DNA of 64,000 bases from Pisolithus tinctorius (lineage: Eukaryota > Basidiomycota > Agaricomycetes > Boletales > Pisolithaceae), in contig JANFAH010000002.1 of assembly GCA_024663395.1 (NCBI GenBank), positions 3,720,001-3,784,000 of the forward strand, written 5' to 3'. The notes beneath the pieces were generated by a model that worked only from the letters and a program-made list of their open reading frames with translations, was not told the origin of the DNA and did no database searches. Of the stretch, positions 1 through 9,678 are shown in pieces. Numbering within the stretch: the first letter of the stretch is position 1; every line of letters begins with the position of its first letter. A program made the position numbers and the translations under genes.

Positions 1-168
1 AAATGGGCGTAACATTGAATTTCCAGGGGTCGAATGCACCACTTGCTGCGGACTTAAAGGGGTACAGGTCTGCCCAGTGGACGTCCGCGGCATTTGCTCT
101 CTTTGGTGAGTCCACCCCTTCACAATTGATGTTCTCATGTGCTCATGCGGGTTTATGTAGCTTCAATC

Positions 169-1411
169 CTGGCCGCTCTCTTCCTTCGGGGCGTAGGCAT
201 AGTTGGTCACGATAGGCGCAGATCCCAGAGAGATTCCGAAGAGACTATCGCCGTTTTGCATCACTCGCAGGAAACCGCACAGAAAGGTGCACAGGAAAAA
301 CCTACTGCCGCAAAGAGCGAGGCCTAATGCAATCGCTGGACGGACGGTTTTCGTGCGCTGGAGTCGTGCACCCTGGACTTCATTATTTATTGGATGAAAC
401 TCATGCAGGAGGACCTTCGATGGCCGCCGCCGGACCGGACTGCGAATATATTGAAGGCTCTTCATCATGGAACAGCCACGTGGATGTTTGTTTTGCACAT
501 GATGTGACATGCCGTCGTGATTTTCTCGCCTCGCCCCTTCCCCCCCACTACTTTACTACTACACGAGCCCAGACGAACGGACTACTACTATTTTTATTTG
601 TTGGACCTGCAGCGGACACGTAGTCTAATGACGACGGGCCGGAACAATGGGGGGAAAAGAACTCCTCGATCATCCCGTCTTTCCGTTGTCTACGGGTCAG
701 CACGGAGCCAGCGCGGTAGTCGTATCACTCCTGTTTCAACGTCAGGTTGGATCTTTTAACCTGACAAAACTCTTTCGATCATTTATGAATATAGTCGTAT
801 TCCTTCGCATTCCTTTGTTTCCTTTTAAACCTTTTTTCTGTGATTACATGTGCTGTGGTATATGCTTTTATCCTCTAGATCGTTCCTGTATGCCTTCCGG
901 TGTTGGACCCTGTCGAGACTACCTTACTACTACCTCATAGATACAGATATGACATGCCTGTTTTCTGAGTACACGTTAGAATGCCAGACTTGAAGTTTTA
1001 ATAGTGATAGTACACCCATGCTTGATTTTATTTCTTTTCCGCAAGTGCATCCCTTAGCGCGAAATCTTTGAGAACGTCACCTTCTCTGTCCAACGATAGA
1101 TATCATCCCGAAAGACTTACATGTTGTGGGCATTGGAGCGAGGTGTACCCTGCGATACGTAATGCACGCAGGTCGTACTACAGGACTTCCCAATACGTAA
1201 TGTCAAATGTCCCCCTAGTCCCTACCATGTGATAATATTCGACTCATGCCATAGATCTCCGAGACAAAATCTTTTAGCAGGCGCAATGCTGAAGACAGTG
1301 CACGCTGCGCAGGGACACAGGATATCTTTCCATGTCACGCCGAAAGTCCACCGATCACCAAGACAAAGGAAGCATCCCACGGCCCCACCAGGATACCCCG
1401 TTCCGATGTAT
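169..1411 (+). repeat. Dispersed repeat, copy A (about 1.2 kb)
   Basis: This segment matches 3841-5050 in the same orientation over essentially its whole length, with scattered substitutions and small indels (roughly 90% by eye). The shared part starts at the CCTGGCCGCTCTCTTCCTTC block and ends near CCGTTCCGATG. It contains a short reading frame ending ...SGWIF (near 517-759) that is also present in copy B. Here the frame is shifted at a run of C near 540 relative to copy B. No transposase, reverse transcriptase or clear terminal repeats were seen. The last 150-200 bp of the unit also resemble the sequence upstream of the kinase gene at 8092, so it may be duplicated flank of a kinase locus rather than a transposon. 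Confidence 0.8.
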
Positions 1412-2824
1412 TACCCGGCGAGAACTTCCGGGTGTCCTGGTGGCCCTGCAAATTGTTTGTCTCTGGCAGTGAGCATAGTAGGATTGGGCTTCACAGTCAA
1501 CAAGACGAAATTTGGGCCAATACGAACCTGTTACAGGCCCGAAATTTCATTTTGCCGACATTCTGTCTCGCCTGATCATGGACCTACTGATCCACGTCTG
1601 ATCACGGACCCACTGATCTACGTCTGTGCACACAAGTACGGTTATCCCGTAAAATATACAGGCTGTGTCAGAGGCGCCGCAAAAAGGTAGCATGCCCCCC
1701 AACAGCATTCCGTGTAGCTCTGAAGGTAGACGGTGTTCGCGCAATTGCGAGGTCGTGAACACGTGTAGGATGCAAGTGCGAGAGGCGGGCGGTTACACAC
1801 GTGCACGGCTCCTTCCCCCGTCACGTCTGCCCGTTCCTCTGGGGTCTGAACAATGTAATCATGCAGTAGCAGCATTTAGTATTTATGGTATCGTCACTGT
1901 CGCCCCTCTCCTCGCATAGTCTCTCACCACGGGCTTCCTGCGTGTCCCCCTTCGGCCCCGGGCTGCGTGCGAGGTATTTACAGTCAACTCCCTTATAACC
2001 CATACTCGTTCAGGATAGGTCATAGGGTATGGGGTATGAGGAGAGAGCTATTTGGGGGGAGTATGGGAATTTGGAAAACGGAAAAATGTATGGGTTGTCT
2101 AAGGGATGGATTAGGAGGGAGTCAACTGTACCCCTTTGTATCTGAGAGCCAATTTGCCTGCTGTCTCCGATCACCCTATCCTGTAGAATAATTTGAATTC
2201 GGAGGAAGCTCGCCATGCGTGGCAGTGCAAAACACAAAGTACTACAGCATCAAAAGGCATAGGACCGTACAAACCATGTCGTCAGTGTAGTGGGTGACAT
2301 GGAGGGGTGGGATATAGTTTTGTAGCTGGGAACTCAGGGAGCCAGGTCCCCGACTCCTTCCCGACAGCATAGACCCTCGCTTATACAGAATATGCAATGT
2401 TTGCTGCAAACACTGTACAGCATTCATCATTCATGAACTGAGCACGAGAAATTAGGCCCAGCCAAGCATCACAAGGTAATGATTCAGGCAGGATGACATG
2501 GGAGGGTGTTGAGGAACTCTGTTCACGTCCTACCTATGTTTATCTACACTCTTAGCTAGCAAAATGGGAAATTTGCACCGCGAATGTGTTGTGAAGTGCA
2601 AAATCAATTGTAAAGCATGTAAAGTGACTTCGCACCAGGGAATAAGCTGATTTAGCTATTGGATCAAACCCTACTCCAGGGTTCGGTGACATCTTGATTT
2701 CGAATGTTTTCCAAGGGCGCTCCAAGACGAAATTCTGCGAGAACTACAGACTCGAAGTGTCGCCTGCTGAAGATGTATTCACATCCAGATTGATACCTCG
2801 ATCAACGGGACACCTCCACCCCAA
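1412..2824. other. No gene recognised
   Basis: No convincing coding region. The first part (about 1450-1510) keeps weak similarity to the region upstream of the kinase at 8092 (TCTGGCAGTGA... block near 1465 and 7565). A stretch near 2655-2745 resembles 12003-12135 (both have CTCCAGGGTTCG followed by CAAGG.CGCTCCAAG). The rest looks like unique noncoding sequence. Confidence 0.5.
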
Positions 2825-3115
2825 TTAATCAGGCGCTGAAAGTGCGTTGTCTGCGTTCTTTCTCGGAGGGGTGGTCCGCAGATTCCCTAGGTGCCTTTCG
2901 CGAATATGGCGGATAAAACTGTGTCGCGCAAGCTCTACGGAGCATCCTTCCCACTGGCAGGGAATTACCACATCACGGGACTCCTTCGTCATTCGGTGAA
3001 TGATAAAATGGTCTGCAACCATGGCATAGGTGACCTCTTGCAAACAGCATTTCCCATCTGGGCCAGGACAGAGGCATTGTTTTGGCGGGCAGTTGGTATA
3101 CTTATCAATACGAGG
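2825..3115 (-). CDS. C2H2-type zinc-finger protein, last exon or gene fragment
   Basis: An open frame of about 96 codons runs from a possible splice acceptor (TGTAG at 3120-3116) to a stop at 2825. It is Cys/His-rich: a block CPPKQCLCPGPDGKCC, then CQWEGC followed by a helix and HIRERH, i.e. a C-x4-C...H-x4-H finger. The second part resembles the finger CRWEGC...HLREQH of the complete small protein at 14007-14440, so the two probably belong to one family. No upstream exon with a start codon was found, so it is either a terminal exon with unrecognised upstream exons or a truncated relic in this repeat-rich block. A nucleic-acid-binding role is inferred only from the finger type. Confidence 0.4.
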   Translation of the reverse strand, partial: PRIDKYTNCPPKQCLCPGPDGKCCLQEVTYAMVADHFIIHRMTKESRDVVIPCQWEGCSVELARHSFIRHIRERHLGNLRTTPPRKNADNALSAPD

Positions 3116-3840
3116 CTACACGGACACGTGGCATGAACGACAGATCACAGTTGTAAATAAAGCGAGCGTTGCTTACTTTCTTTTGGGGACCTGGGCTGGG
3201 ATTCGTTTGGAATGTTTCGTCACCCACCTTTAATATATTTAAGTAACGGTAACGGGCTTAAGCTTGTACTTCACCCACTTTAGCTAGTCCTATAGCTACA
3301 CCCATAATGTTACTACCAGGTGCGCAGGACGTGTTGGGTTGATGTTGGATCTGATGATTGGAATGCCGACAGGAAGAGAGGTCAGCCCAGGCATGGCGCA
3401 ATCGATGCTGCCCACCTCGTTGCAACATTCCGAAAGATTGACATTCATTCCATAAGTTGTGGTATAGGCGACCGGCGGAGCTGTACTGTGAGCTGCACGG
3501 CATACATTGTGTTACTGGGTGCTACACACATTTTGGTTTGGTGCCAAGGTGTATTCAGCATTGGTCGAGTATAGCTGCTCGACGTGTCCTGTCCGATAAA
3601 TGTACAGTAGAGCAGGTCATAATGCATTTATCATAACGCATAACACATGCTTTTTGGGGGAAAATCTGGTGAGGTATCGTTCCTCACCAGCTAAAATTGC
3701 ATGCTGAGAGTGCAAAATTCTCATAATGCGCTGGATTTGGCGATCCCAACCGTATGCATTACGACCTTTTCTACTGTACCTCTGTGCCCGATGAAGAAGA
3801 CGGAACACCCACTGCGGCAACGAAAAACTGTGCAGATGAG
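3116..3840. other. No gene recognised
   Basis: Noncoding by eye. The part from about 3775 to 3815 (GTGCCCGATGAAGAAGACGG) resembles a segment near 12118-12150 (GTGCTTAATGACGAAGACAG), another trace of mosaic duplication in this end of the window. Confidence 0.4.
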
Positions 3841-5050
3841 CCCTGGCCGCTCTCTTCCTTCGGGGCGTAGGCATAGTTGGTCACGATAGGCGCAAAATTC
3901 CGAAGAGACTATCACCGTTTTGTATCACCCGCGGGAAGCTGCACGGGAAAAACCTACTGTCGCGAAGAGCGAGGCCTAATGCAGTCACTGGAGGGACGGC
4001 CTTCGAGCGCTGGAGTCGTGTACCCTGGACTTTATTATTTATTGGAAGAAACTCATGCGGGAGGAGCTTCGATAGCTGCCGCCTGACCAGACTGGGAATA
4101 TATTGAAGGCTCCTGCAATATGGAACGGCCACGTGGATGTTTGTTTTTGCTCATGATGTGACATGCCGTCGTGATTCTCTCGCCTCGCCCCCTCCCCCAA
4201 CTACTTTGCTACTACACGAGCCCAGACGAACGGACTACTACTATTTTTATTTGTTGGACGTGCAGCGGGCAAATAGTCTAATGACGATGGACCGGAATAA
4301 CGGGGGGGAAAGAACTCCTCGATCATCCCGTCTTTCTGTTGTCTACGGGTCAGCACGGAGCCAGCGTGGCAGTCGCGTCACTCCTGTTCCAACGTCAGGT
4401 TGGATCTTTTAACCTGACAAAACTCTTTCGATCATTTATCTATATAGTCGTACCCCTTCGCATTCCTTTCTATTTCCTTTTGAACTTTTCTTTTCTGTGA
4501 TAACATGTGCTCTGGCATATGCTTCTATCCTCTAGGTCGCTTCTGTACGCCTTCCGGCGTTTGACCCTGTCGAGACTCTACCTTACTACCACCTCATAGG
4601 TACAGATATGACTTGCCTGTTTTCTGGGTACATGTTAGAATGCCAGACTTGAAGTTTAAATGGTGACAGTACACCCATACTTGATATCATTTGTTCAAGT
4701 GCATCCCTCGGCGTGAAATCTTTGGGGATGTCATCTTCTCTGTCCAATAATAGATATCATCCTGAAAGGCTTACACGTTGTGGGCATTGGACGGGTGTAC
4801 CTCGCGACACGTAACGCGTGGAGGTCGTACTACAGGACTCCCCAATACGTAATGTCAAATGTCCTTACCATGCGATAGTATCCGACTCATGCCAGACATC
4901 TCGGAGACAAAATCTTTTTGTAGGCACAATGTTGAGGATAGTGCACGATGCGCAGGGACACGGGATATCCTTCCATGTCACGCCGAAAGTCCACCGATCG
5001 CCAAGACAGAAAGTGTCCCATGGCCCCACCAGGGGACCCCGTTCCGATGA
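3841..5050 (+). repeat. Dispersed repeat, copy B (about 1.2 kb)
   Basis: Second copy of the repeat at 169-1411, same orientation. Its short frame (4137-4412, 91 codons, ending ...TSGWIF) is uninterrupted here and shifted in copy A. Function of that frame is unknown. The 3' part (about 4855-5050) also matches the block upstream of the intact kinase (7430-7570, sharing ACAAAATCTTT and CACGCC.AAAGT.CACC motifs). Copy B is followed within about 120 bp by a kinase gene fragment, which suggests the repeat and the kinase have been duplicated together. Confidence 0.8.
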
Positions 5051-5169
5051 ATATATTTCACGAGACCTAGTAGCGCAATGCCTGCATAATGGGATAGGTC
5101 TGTATGAAATACCATTTTGATCTTTGAATCAGTCCCTGGCTGATGAACGTACCTTGCGGGTGCCATAAT

Positions 5170-5345
5170 AACCGACCTTTGATTCTCGCGCGTGCTCAAC
5201 CCGCCGCCTATCCTTGACGTCGACCCACCCCACGATGGCATCCTGCCATGGGTGGCTCCAGAGAGACCAAATACATATCCCATCACTCGAGAGGCAGACG
5301 TCTGGGCATTTGGAATGACAGTGTTGATAAACACCCTTCCAACAC
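5170..5345 (+). pseudogene. Kinase gene fragment (activation-loop region)
   Basis: This stretch is highly similar to the third exon of the complete kinase at 8092-9323. In both, the block PPPILDVDPP is followed by a LPW.APE motif and then TREADVWAFGMT. Homology starts inside the DFG region and stops just after the position of the third intron. The DFG motif is lost (frame change at the left end), there is no N-lobe or catalytic loop, and no downstream C-lobe was found. It is a relic of a duplicated kinase-like (TKL) gene; expression as a functional kinase is not expected. Confidence 0.8.
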
Positions 5346-7284
5346 CACCACTCTATGTGGATCAGGACAAAGCAAATCAACTACCTCTGCCGGTGAAAAT
5401 GCCACACATTCTTTGTACCAAACGTTGATGCAGAATGAGACGTCACCGTGCAACCACGACCGGGTCCACAGAATTTAGCTCCCTCCTGCTTAATCTGCTG
5501 CAAGGGTGGCGATATCCAAACCAACATTAAACACTGGCGATCGTGTCGGTAAGTAGTTAGTTCTAATGAGGATAACAATCCGTCGTGTGATTGCACCCTA
5601 TTCATGTCCCTAGGGAATATGCCGCTGCATCTAGCAGTGGAATCTGCTCACAGGCAGTCGTCTTGCCAGTGCAGGTTGGCGTCAACCGAAGCAGGTATGT
5701 ATGACGCATGATTAGATGCTACTAGCATCGGTGAACACTCGGTCAGACCAACTTGGAGGATTTAACCCCCGAGAATAATCGACGGGGGCAAGACGGTGCG
5801 TATTTAACCAATTTGGCCTGCCACGGAGAGCGGCATAGGCTTATCGACGAAGGAAGGGCGCGTCACAGGTCAGAAATCAAGGGGGAAATTACTGAGTCAA
5901 TCTGCGCAGTGATTGAGGTGTTACGGCGTAAAATTTTCGGCTGAACCGACTAACCTGGTCGACGCTCTGGAAACCCGAGATGTTGGATTTCATCTTGCGA
6001 CGGACAAGTGGGGTCGGAAAGCATCAGAGTACTAATGCAGGATGTCGCGGCATTTGTCGAAAGGCGTTTAACGAAGTATTTAAGGCACGTCGCACGCCGT
6101 CGTTCATTGGCCTGACAGCAGTAAGATCGTGGCATGCTAGACTCGTGGCGCGTATTCTGACATTCGTACGTTCCCTCCTGAAAGTTTCGGGGCTCCCCTG
6201 CATGCAACCAAACCTAGAGAGCACCATCACTACGAACGGTGCATTGACCAAATTGATGCTTTCTCAGGCCCTCCTTCTTTGCCACGATATCCTGCAAAAA
6301 GAGCGAGGCGTGATGCTTTATGGCTTCCGGCGATGAGGGGTAGACCAATTCCTTCTCAATTCTCGCGTTTGACATGAGAAACACGATCAGGAGGGTTGGA
6401 TTAAAAGGAACAAACATATATAACGCTTGCCGATTCGCAGGGCGCTTGAGCAGTGTTTAGCCAACTTCGTGTGGCATTCGCGGTGGCCATAGAGCAAAAC
6501 CAATGTTTTACATCAAAACAGAGCAATTGTTAAAATAGCCGTGGTACCAAGTACTGCATAATCCGCCCCATATGCCGACTTCAGAGCCAAGACTCGGTGA
6601 ATGTTAGCCCATCGAAAAAAGAACGAAATGATGTTAAAAAGGCACACCCTTTCCCGTGTCCCATGCAAAGACGTCGGAGACCGTTTAAAGAGTTGAAGGC
6701 GAAAGGTGCATTCAAGGTGAATTTACCAATGCACTTCACATACTCAGGTAGCCCTGCAATGAGCTCGATGATACGCATGATATCAAACGTGCCAGGTACA
6801 AAGAGACTGGCCGAAGGGAAACCGTAGAGCGCTGATTACCACATGAATAACACACTCAGATCTGCTCAAACTACCAACTCACATGTGCTAAGGGCACTAC
6901 CAGTAGCACGGTTAGCTATGGAGGAAAGCCACGTTGATTACGGCTGATAGATGGTAAAGTGAGGACTTGATGGTCGCTTGAGTGGTTCTCCTGGGAGGCC
7001 GATGGCGGACAAAAGACTCAATGTAAATGCTTCTATAATTTATTCAGTACGCTGCGCTGCCTTGTCGAAGTGCTGAGACTCGCCGGCTAACAACCGCGTG
7101 TCGCAGGCCAACGTTGCGGGCTGAATGGGTAAGCCTACACTCAGACTCGATGGGCACAAACAAAACTACCATATTTCGATGTTCTCTTCAAGCTTCAGGT
7201 TGGTGCTGCGCCAACACGAGCAGCCATGACGGCGAAACGGAGAACCTTAAGGCCTCAAGGCCAATCGCGGTAGCAATTGACAAA
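5346..7284. other. No gene recognised
   Basis: About 1.9 kb without a supported gene. Open frames of up to 118 codons occur (for example 5980-6336) but lack recognisable domains, splice logic or composition that would support coding. Confidence 0.4.
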
Positions 7285-9624
7285 GTGAAATCGTGACGGT
7301 GGGAACGTCTACATGATTACCATACGACGCTCAGTTTTGCACAGGTGCGGACGGCAGTCACTCGTATGTCGCATTCAAGTACCGGCGAGAATTCCACCGG
7401 GTCCCTTGCATAGTCTCCAACTGATAGCAGACCAGATATCTCCAGGACAAAATCTTTCACTCGGTGCATTGAGGATCCCTGCCACGCCAAAAGTTCACCA
7501 ATCACCAGGACACACAAGACACCCCCACGGCCAGAGCACCAAGGCACCTCGCTCCAATCATTGGTATCTGGCAGTGAACATAGGATCGAGCCTCTGACTC
7601 TGCAAAAATAAACCTGCACCTGGTCAAAACTTGGAGGCCATCGATCTGCAAGTTCTCCTCGGCGCACAGATACTTAACCCCTACGGTCATTTTGTTCAGG
7701 CTCTACTAAGATCGACTTTGGTCCTCGTAGCATCTGAGTTGACCACGAACACCAGATTGCTTGTGTAAGCGTAAAATTGCGTGCGTTTCCAACGTGTGGC
7801 TGGACAAGCGCGCTATCACAGGCTCCCACGTCGGTTGGAGCGAAAACTGAGAGTCACGGTTTGGAGGATCAGCACGCAAGACACCCTGGAGATAGGCGTC
7901 AGAATAACGGGCTACTGAGAGATTGAGTGTAGTACATACCAGATTATCGCCTGTAACTGCGACGAATGCTCTGATTAGAAGTCCGAAAAATCCCAACCGC
8001 ATCCAATAACGAGCTGGTCCTTGCACGCTGTCGACTCCAACACCTTCACCAAATCGCAAGGAGTGTTCGATCATCAACAAGCGAGTTTGGGATGGCTTCA
8101 CAACCAACACAAGAGTCACCTCTGGCACTGGAAGCTTCGCACTCACTGGCGTCACTTCTGCTTCAGATTCTGCCGTACAGCAACCTCGACGACGATATCG
8201 ACGGAGGACACACCGTCGTCCATACTGGCCATTCTGTGATACGCCGAGCAACACTGCGCCAATCGAATAGAGCAATAGCAGTGAAGACTTCCGAGACAGA
8301 CGCGACTGCAGTCAAGGTCAACGCCTTTAAAAACATTCGTACAGCCATACTCACCGGCACACAGCGTACTCTCCACGAAATACACATCTGGTCCCCGCTT
8401 CAGCACGAAAACATTATTCCGTTGCTTGGAATAACAACCAAGTTCGACCGTACGGTATCAATCGTGACAGAGTGGATGGAACGAGGCAACGCACATCAAT
8501 ACGTGCAAGACATCGCCGTGGATCCCCGTCCATTGGTATGCCAATGTTAATATCAACCATGCTTGATGATAGCACGTACTGCAGCTCTTGGATATCGCCC
8601 GCGGAATGAATTACCTGCATAGTCATGGGATAGCCCACGGCGATTTGAAAGGGGTCGGTACTAGTCGTGCTAGCGCATGAATTGAGTGACGAGCGTGATG
8701 CTCTGCAGGAGAACGTGTTGATTTCTGGAAGCGGGCGAGCTCTCGTAACCGACTTTGGGTTCTCGCGCCTGCTCAACCCGCCACCTATCCTTGACGTCGA
8801 CCCACCCCGCGGTGGCACCCTGCCATGGATGGCTCCAGAGAAACTAGATACTCGCGCCGTCACTCGAGAGGCGGACGTCTGGGCGTTTGGAATGACAGCG
8901 CTAGTAAGCACCCTTCCGTTCTACGTGGGGCTTTTCACACTCACATTTATTGCAAATCATTCCGCGCAGGAACTATTTTCGCGAAGGAATCCCTTTCATG
9001 GAGTGCGTATGGTACCGGCTATCATATGTCATATTTCGCAAGGGCCACCAACTCGTCCGAGCAACGAATCAACCTGCTATCGTTTGTGCGATGGATGGTG
9101 GGACATGTGCTTGGAATGCTGGAAGCACGACCCATTGGCGCGCCAACCGATGAACGCTATCGTTGTCAAGGTCGAGCAGTTGAACGAGGAAACGTTTGGA
9201 GGGAGGAGAGGAATGGGAGGAGACAGTGGTAGGGCAGAGAGGACGGGAGGCGAGAGGGAGGGAGGAGGGCTGTGGGTGAGGCTGCGACGGCTTATGTATT
9301 TACTGATTCGAAGGAGGGGTTGACAAACTTTGGAGGTCTTTGCAAATTGAGTAAAAAGAATTATTGTTTTATCATCTGTCTTGTACTCATGTCCGAACAC
9401 AATATATCATATAGTATATTCCCTTTCCTTCCGCTGCAGCAGGAAAGCTCACTGCTGTGGAGGTCGGGGACGACTCCGACTAACGGGTACTGCTGAATTT
9501 CCTCGTGTATTTCCGTGTGTTTCTTTAGTGCGTTGAGAGGGCCGGGCCCTGAGGCCTGAGGTCCCCTTGGAGGGCGACCCACCCTGGGGCTGTGTTGGAG
9601 GGCTCCCACCCCAATTGGGAAACC
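7285..9624. repeat. Large inverted repeat, left arm
   Basis: The arm pairs with 9679-11988 as its reverse complement. Within 7742-9624 every compared position mirrors the right arm exactly (coordinate x pairs with 19303 minus x), and all reading frames in this part recur identically on the other strand. Between 7285 and 7741 similarity is clearly lower, with many substitutions and indels, and it stops near 7285. The arm carries a complete kinase gene (8092-9323). Confidence 0.95.
8092..9323 (+). CDS. Protein kinase, tyrosine-kinase-like (TKL) fungal type, left copy
   Basis: A predicted 353-residue serine/threonine-type kinase in four exons: 8092-8535, 8585-8653, 8709-8903 and 8970-9323, with introns of 49, 55 and 66 nt. 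The second donor, GTCGGT, is weak but gives an exact join through the catalytic loop. Visible kinase motifs are a lysine strand (ATAVKVN), the helix-C region with LQHENIIPLLG, catalytic loop HGDLKGEN, DFG, MAPE, and the subdomain IX block DVWAFGMT. C-lobe motifs NPFHGVR and CWKHDPLARQP fit fungal TKL kinases. The HGD form of the HRD motif keeps the catalytic Asp, so activity is plausible. No signal peptide or membrane segment; the tail is Gly/Arg-rich. It lies tail-to-tail with an identical copy at 9980-11211. Substrates are unknown. Confidence 0.85.
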
Positions 9625-9678
9625 GGACCCAGGCTGTGGGGAGGGCTCAAACCCAAATTGAGTAAAAAAAAAAATTCT
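9625..9678. other. Spacer (loop) of the large inverted repeat
   Basis: A 54-bp non-palindromic segment between the perfect arms. It begins GGACCCAGGCTGTGG and ends in an A-run followed by TTCT. It contains a 15-bp string CAAATTGAGTAAAAA that also occurs inside the left arm near 9345-9360 in the same orientation. The first half resembles the adjacent arm sequence (GGCTGTG...GGAGGGCTC motif at about 9590 and 9632), suggesting a short imperfect direct repeat at the symmetry centre. Confidence 0.9.

Noticed and set aside
169..5050. The 1.2-kb repeat pair as solo LTRs of a retrotransposon
   Set aside because: No TG...CA ends, target-site duplications, primer-binding site or internal retroelement genes were visible between or near them.
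7706..8275. Long minus-strand open frame (189 codons), mirrored at 11028-11564
   Set aside because: It lies antisense to and upstream of the kinase first exon, has no domain, and its end changes at the point where the two arms diverge.
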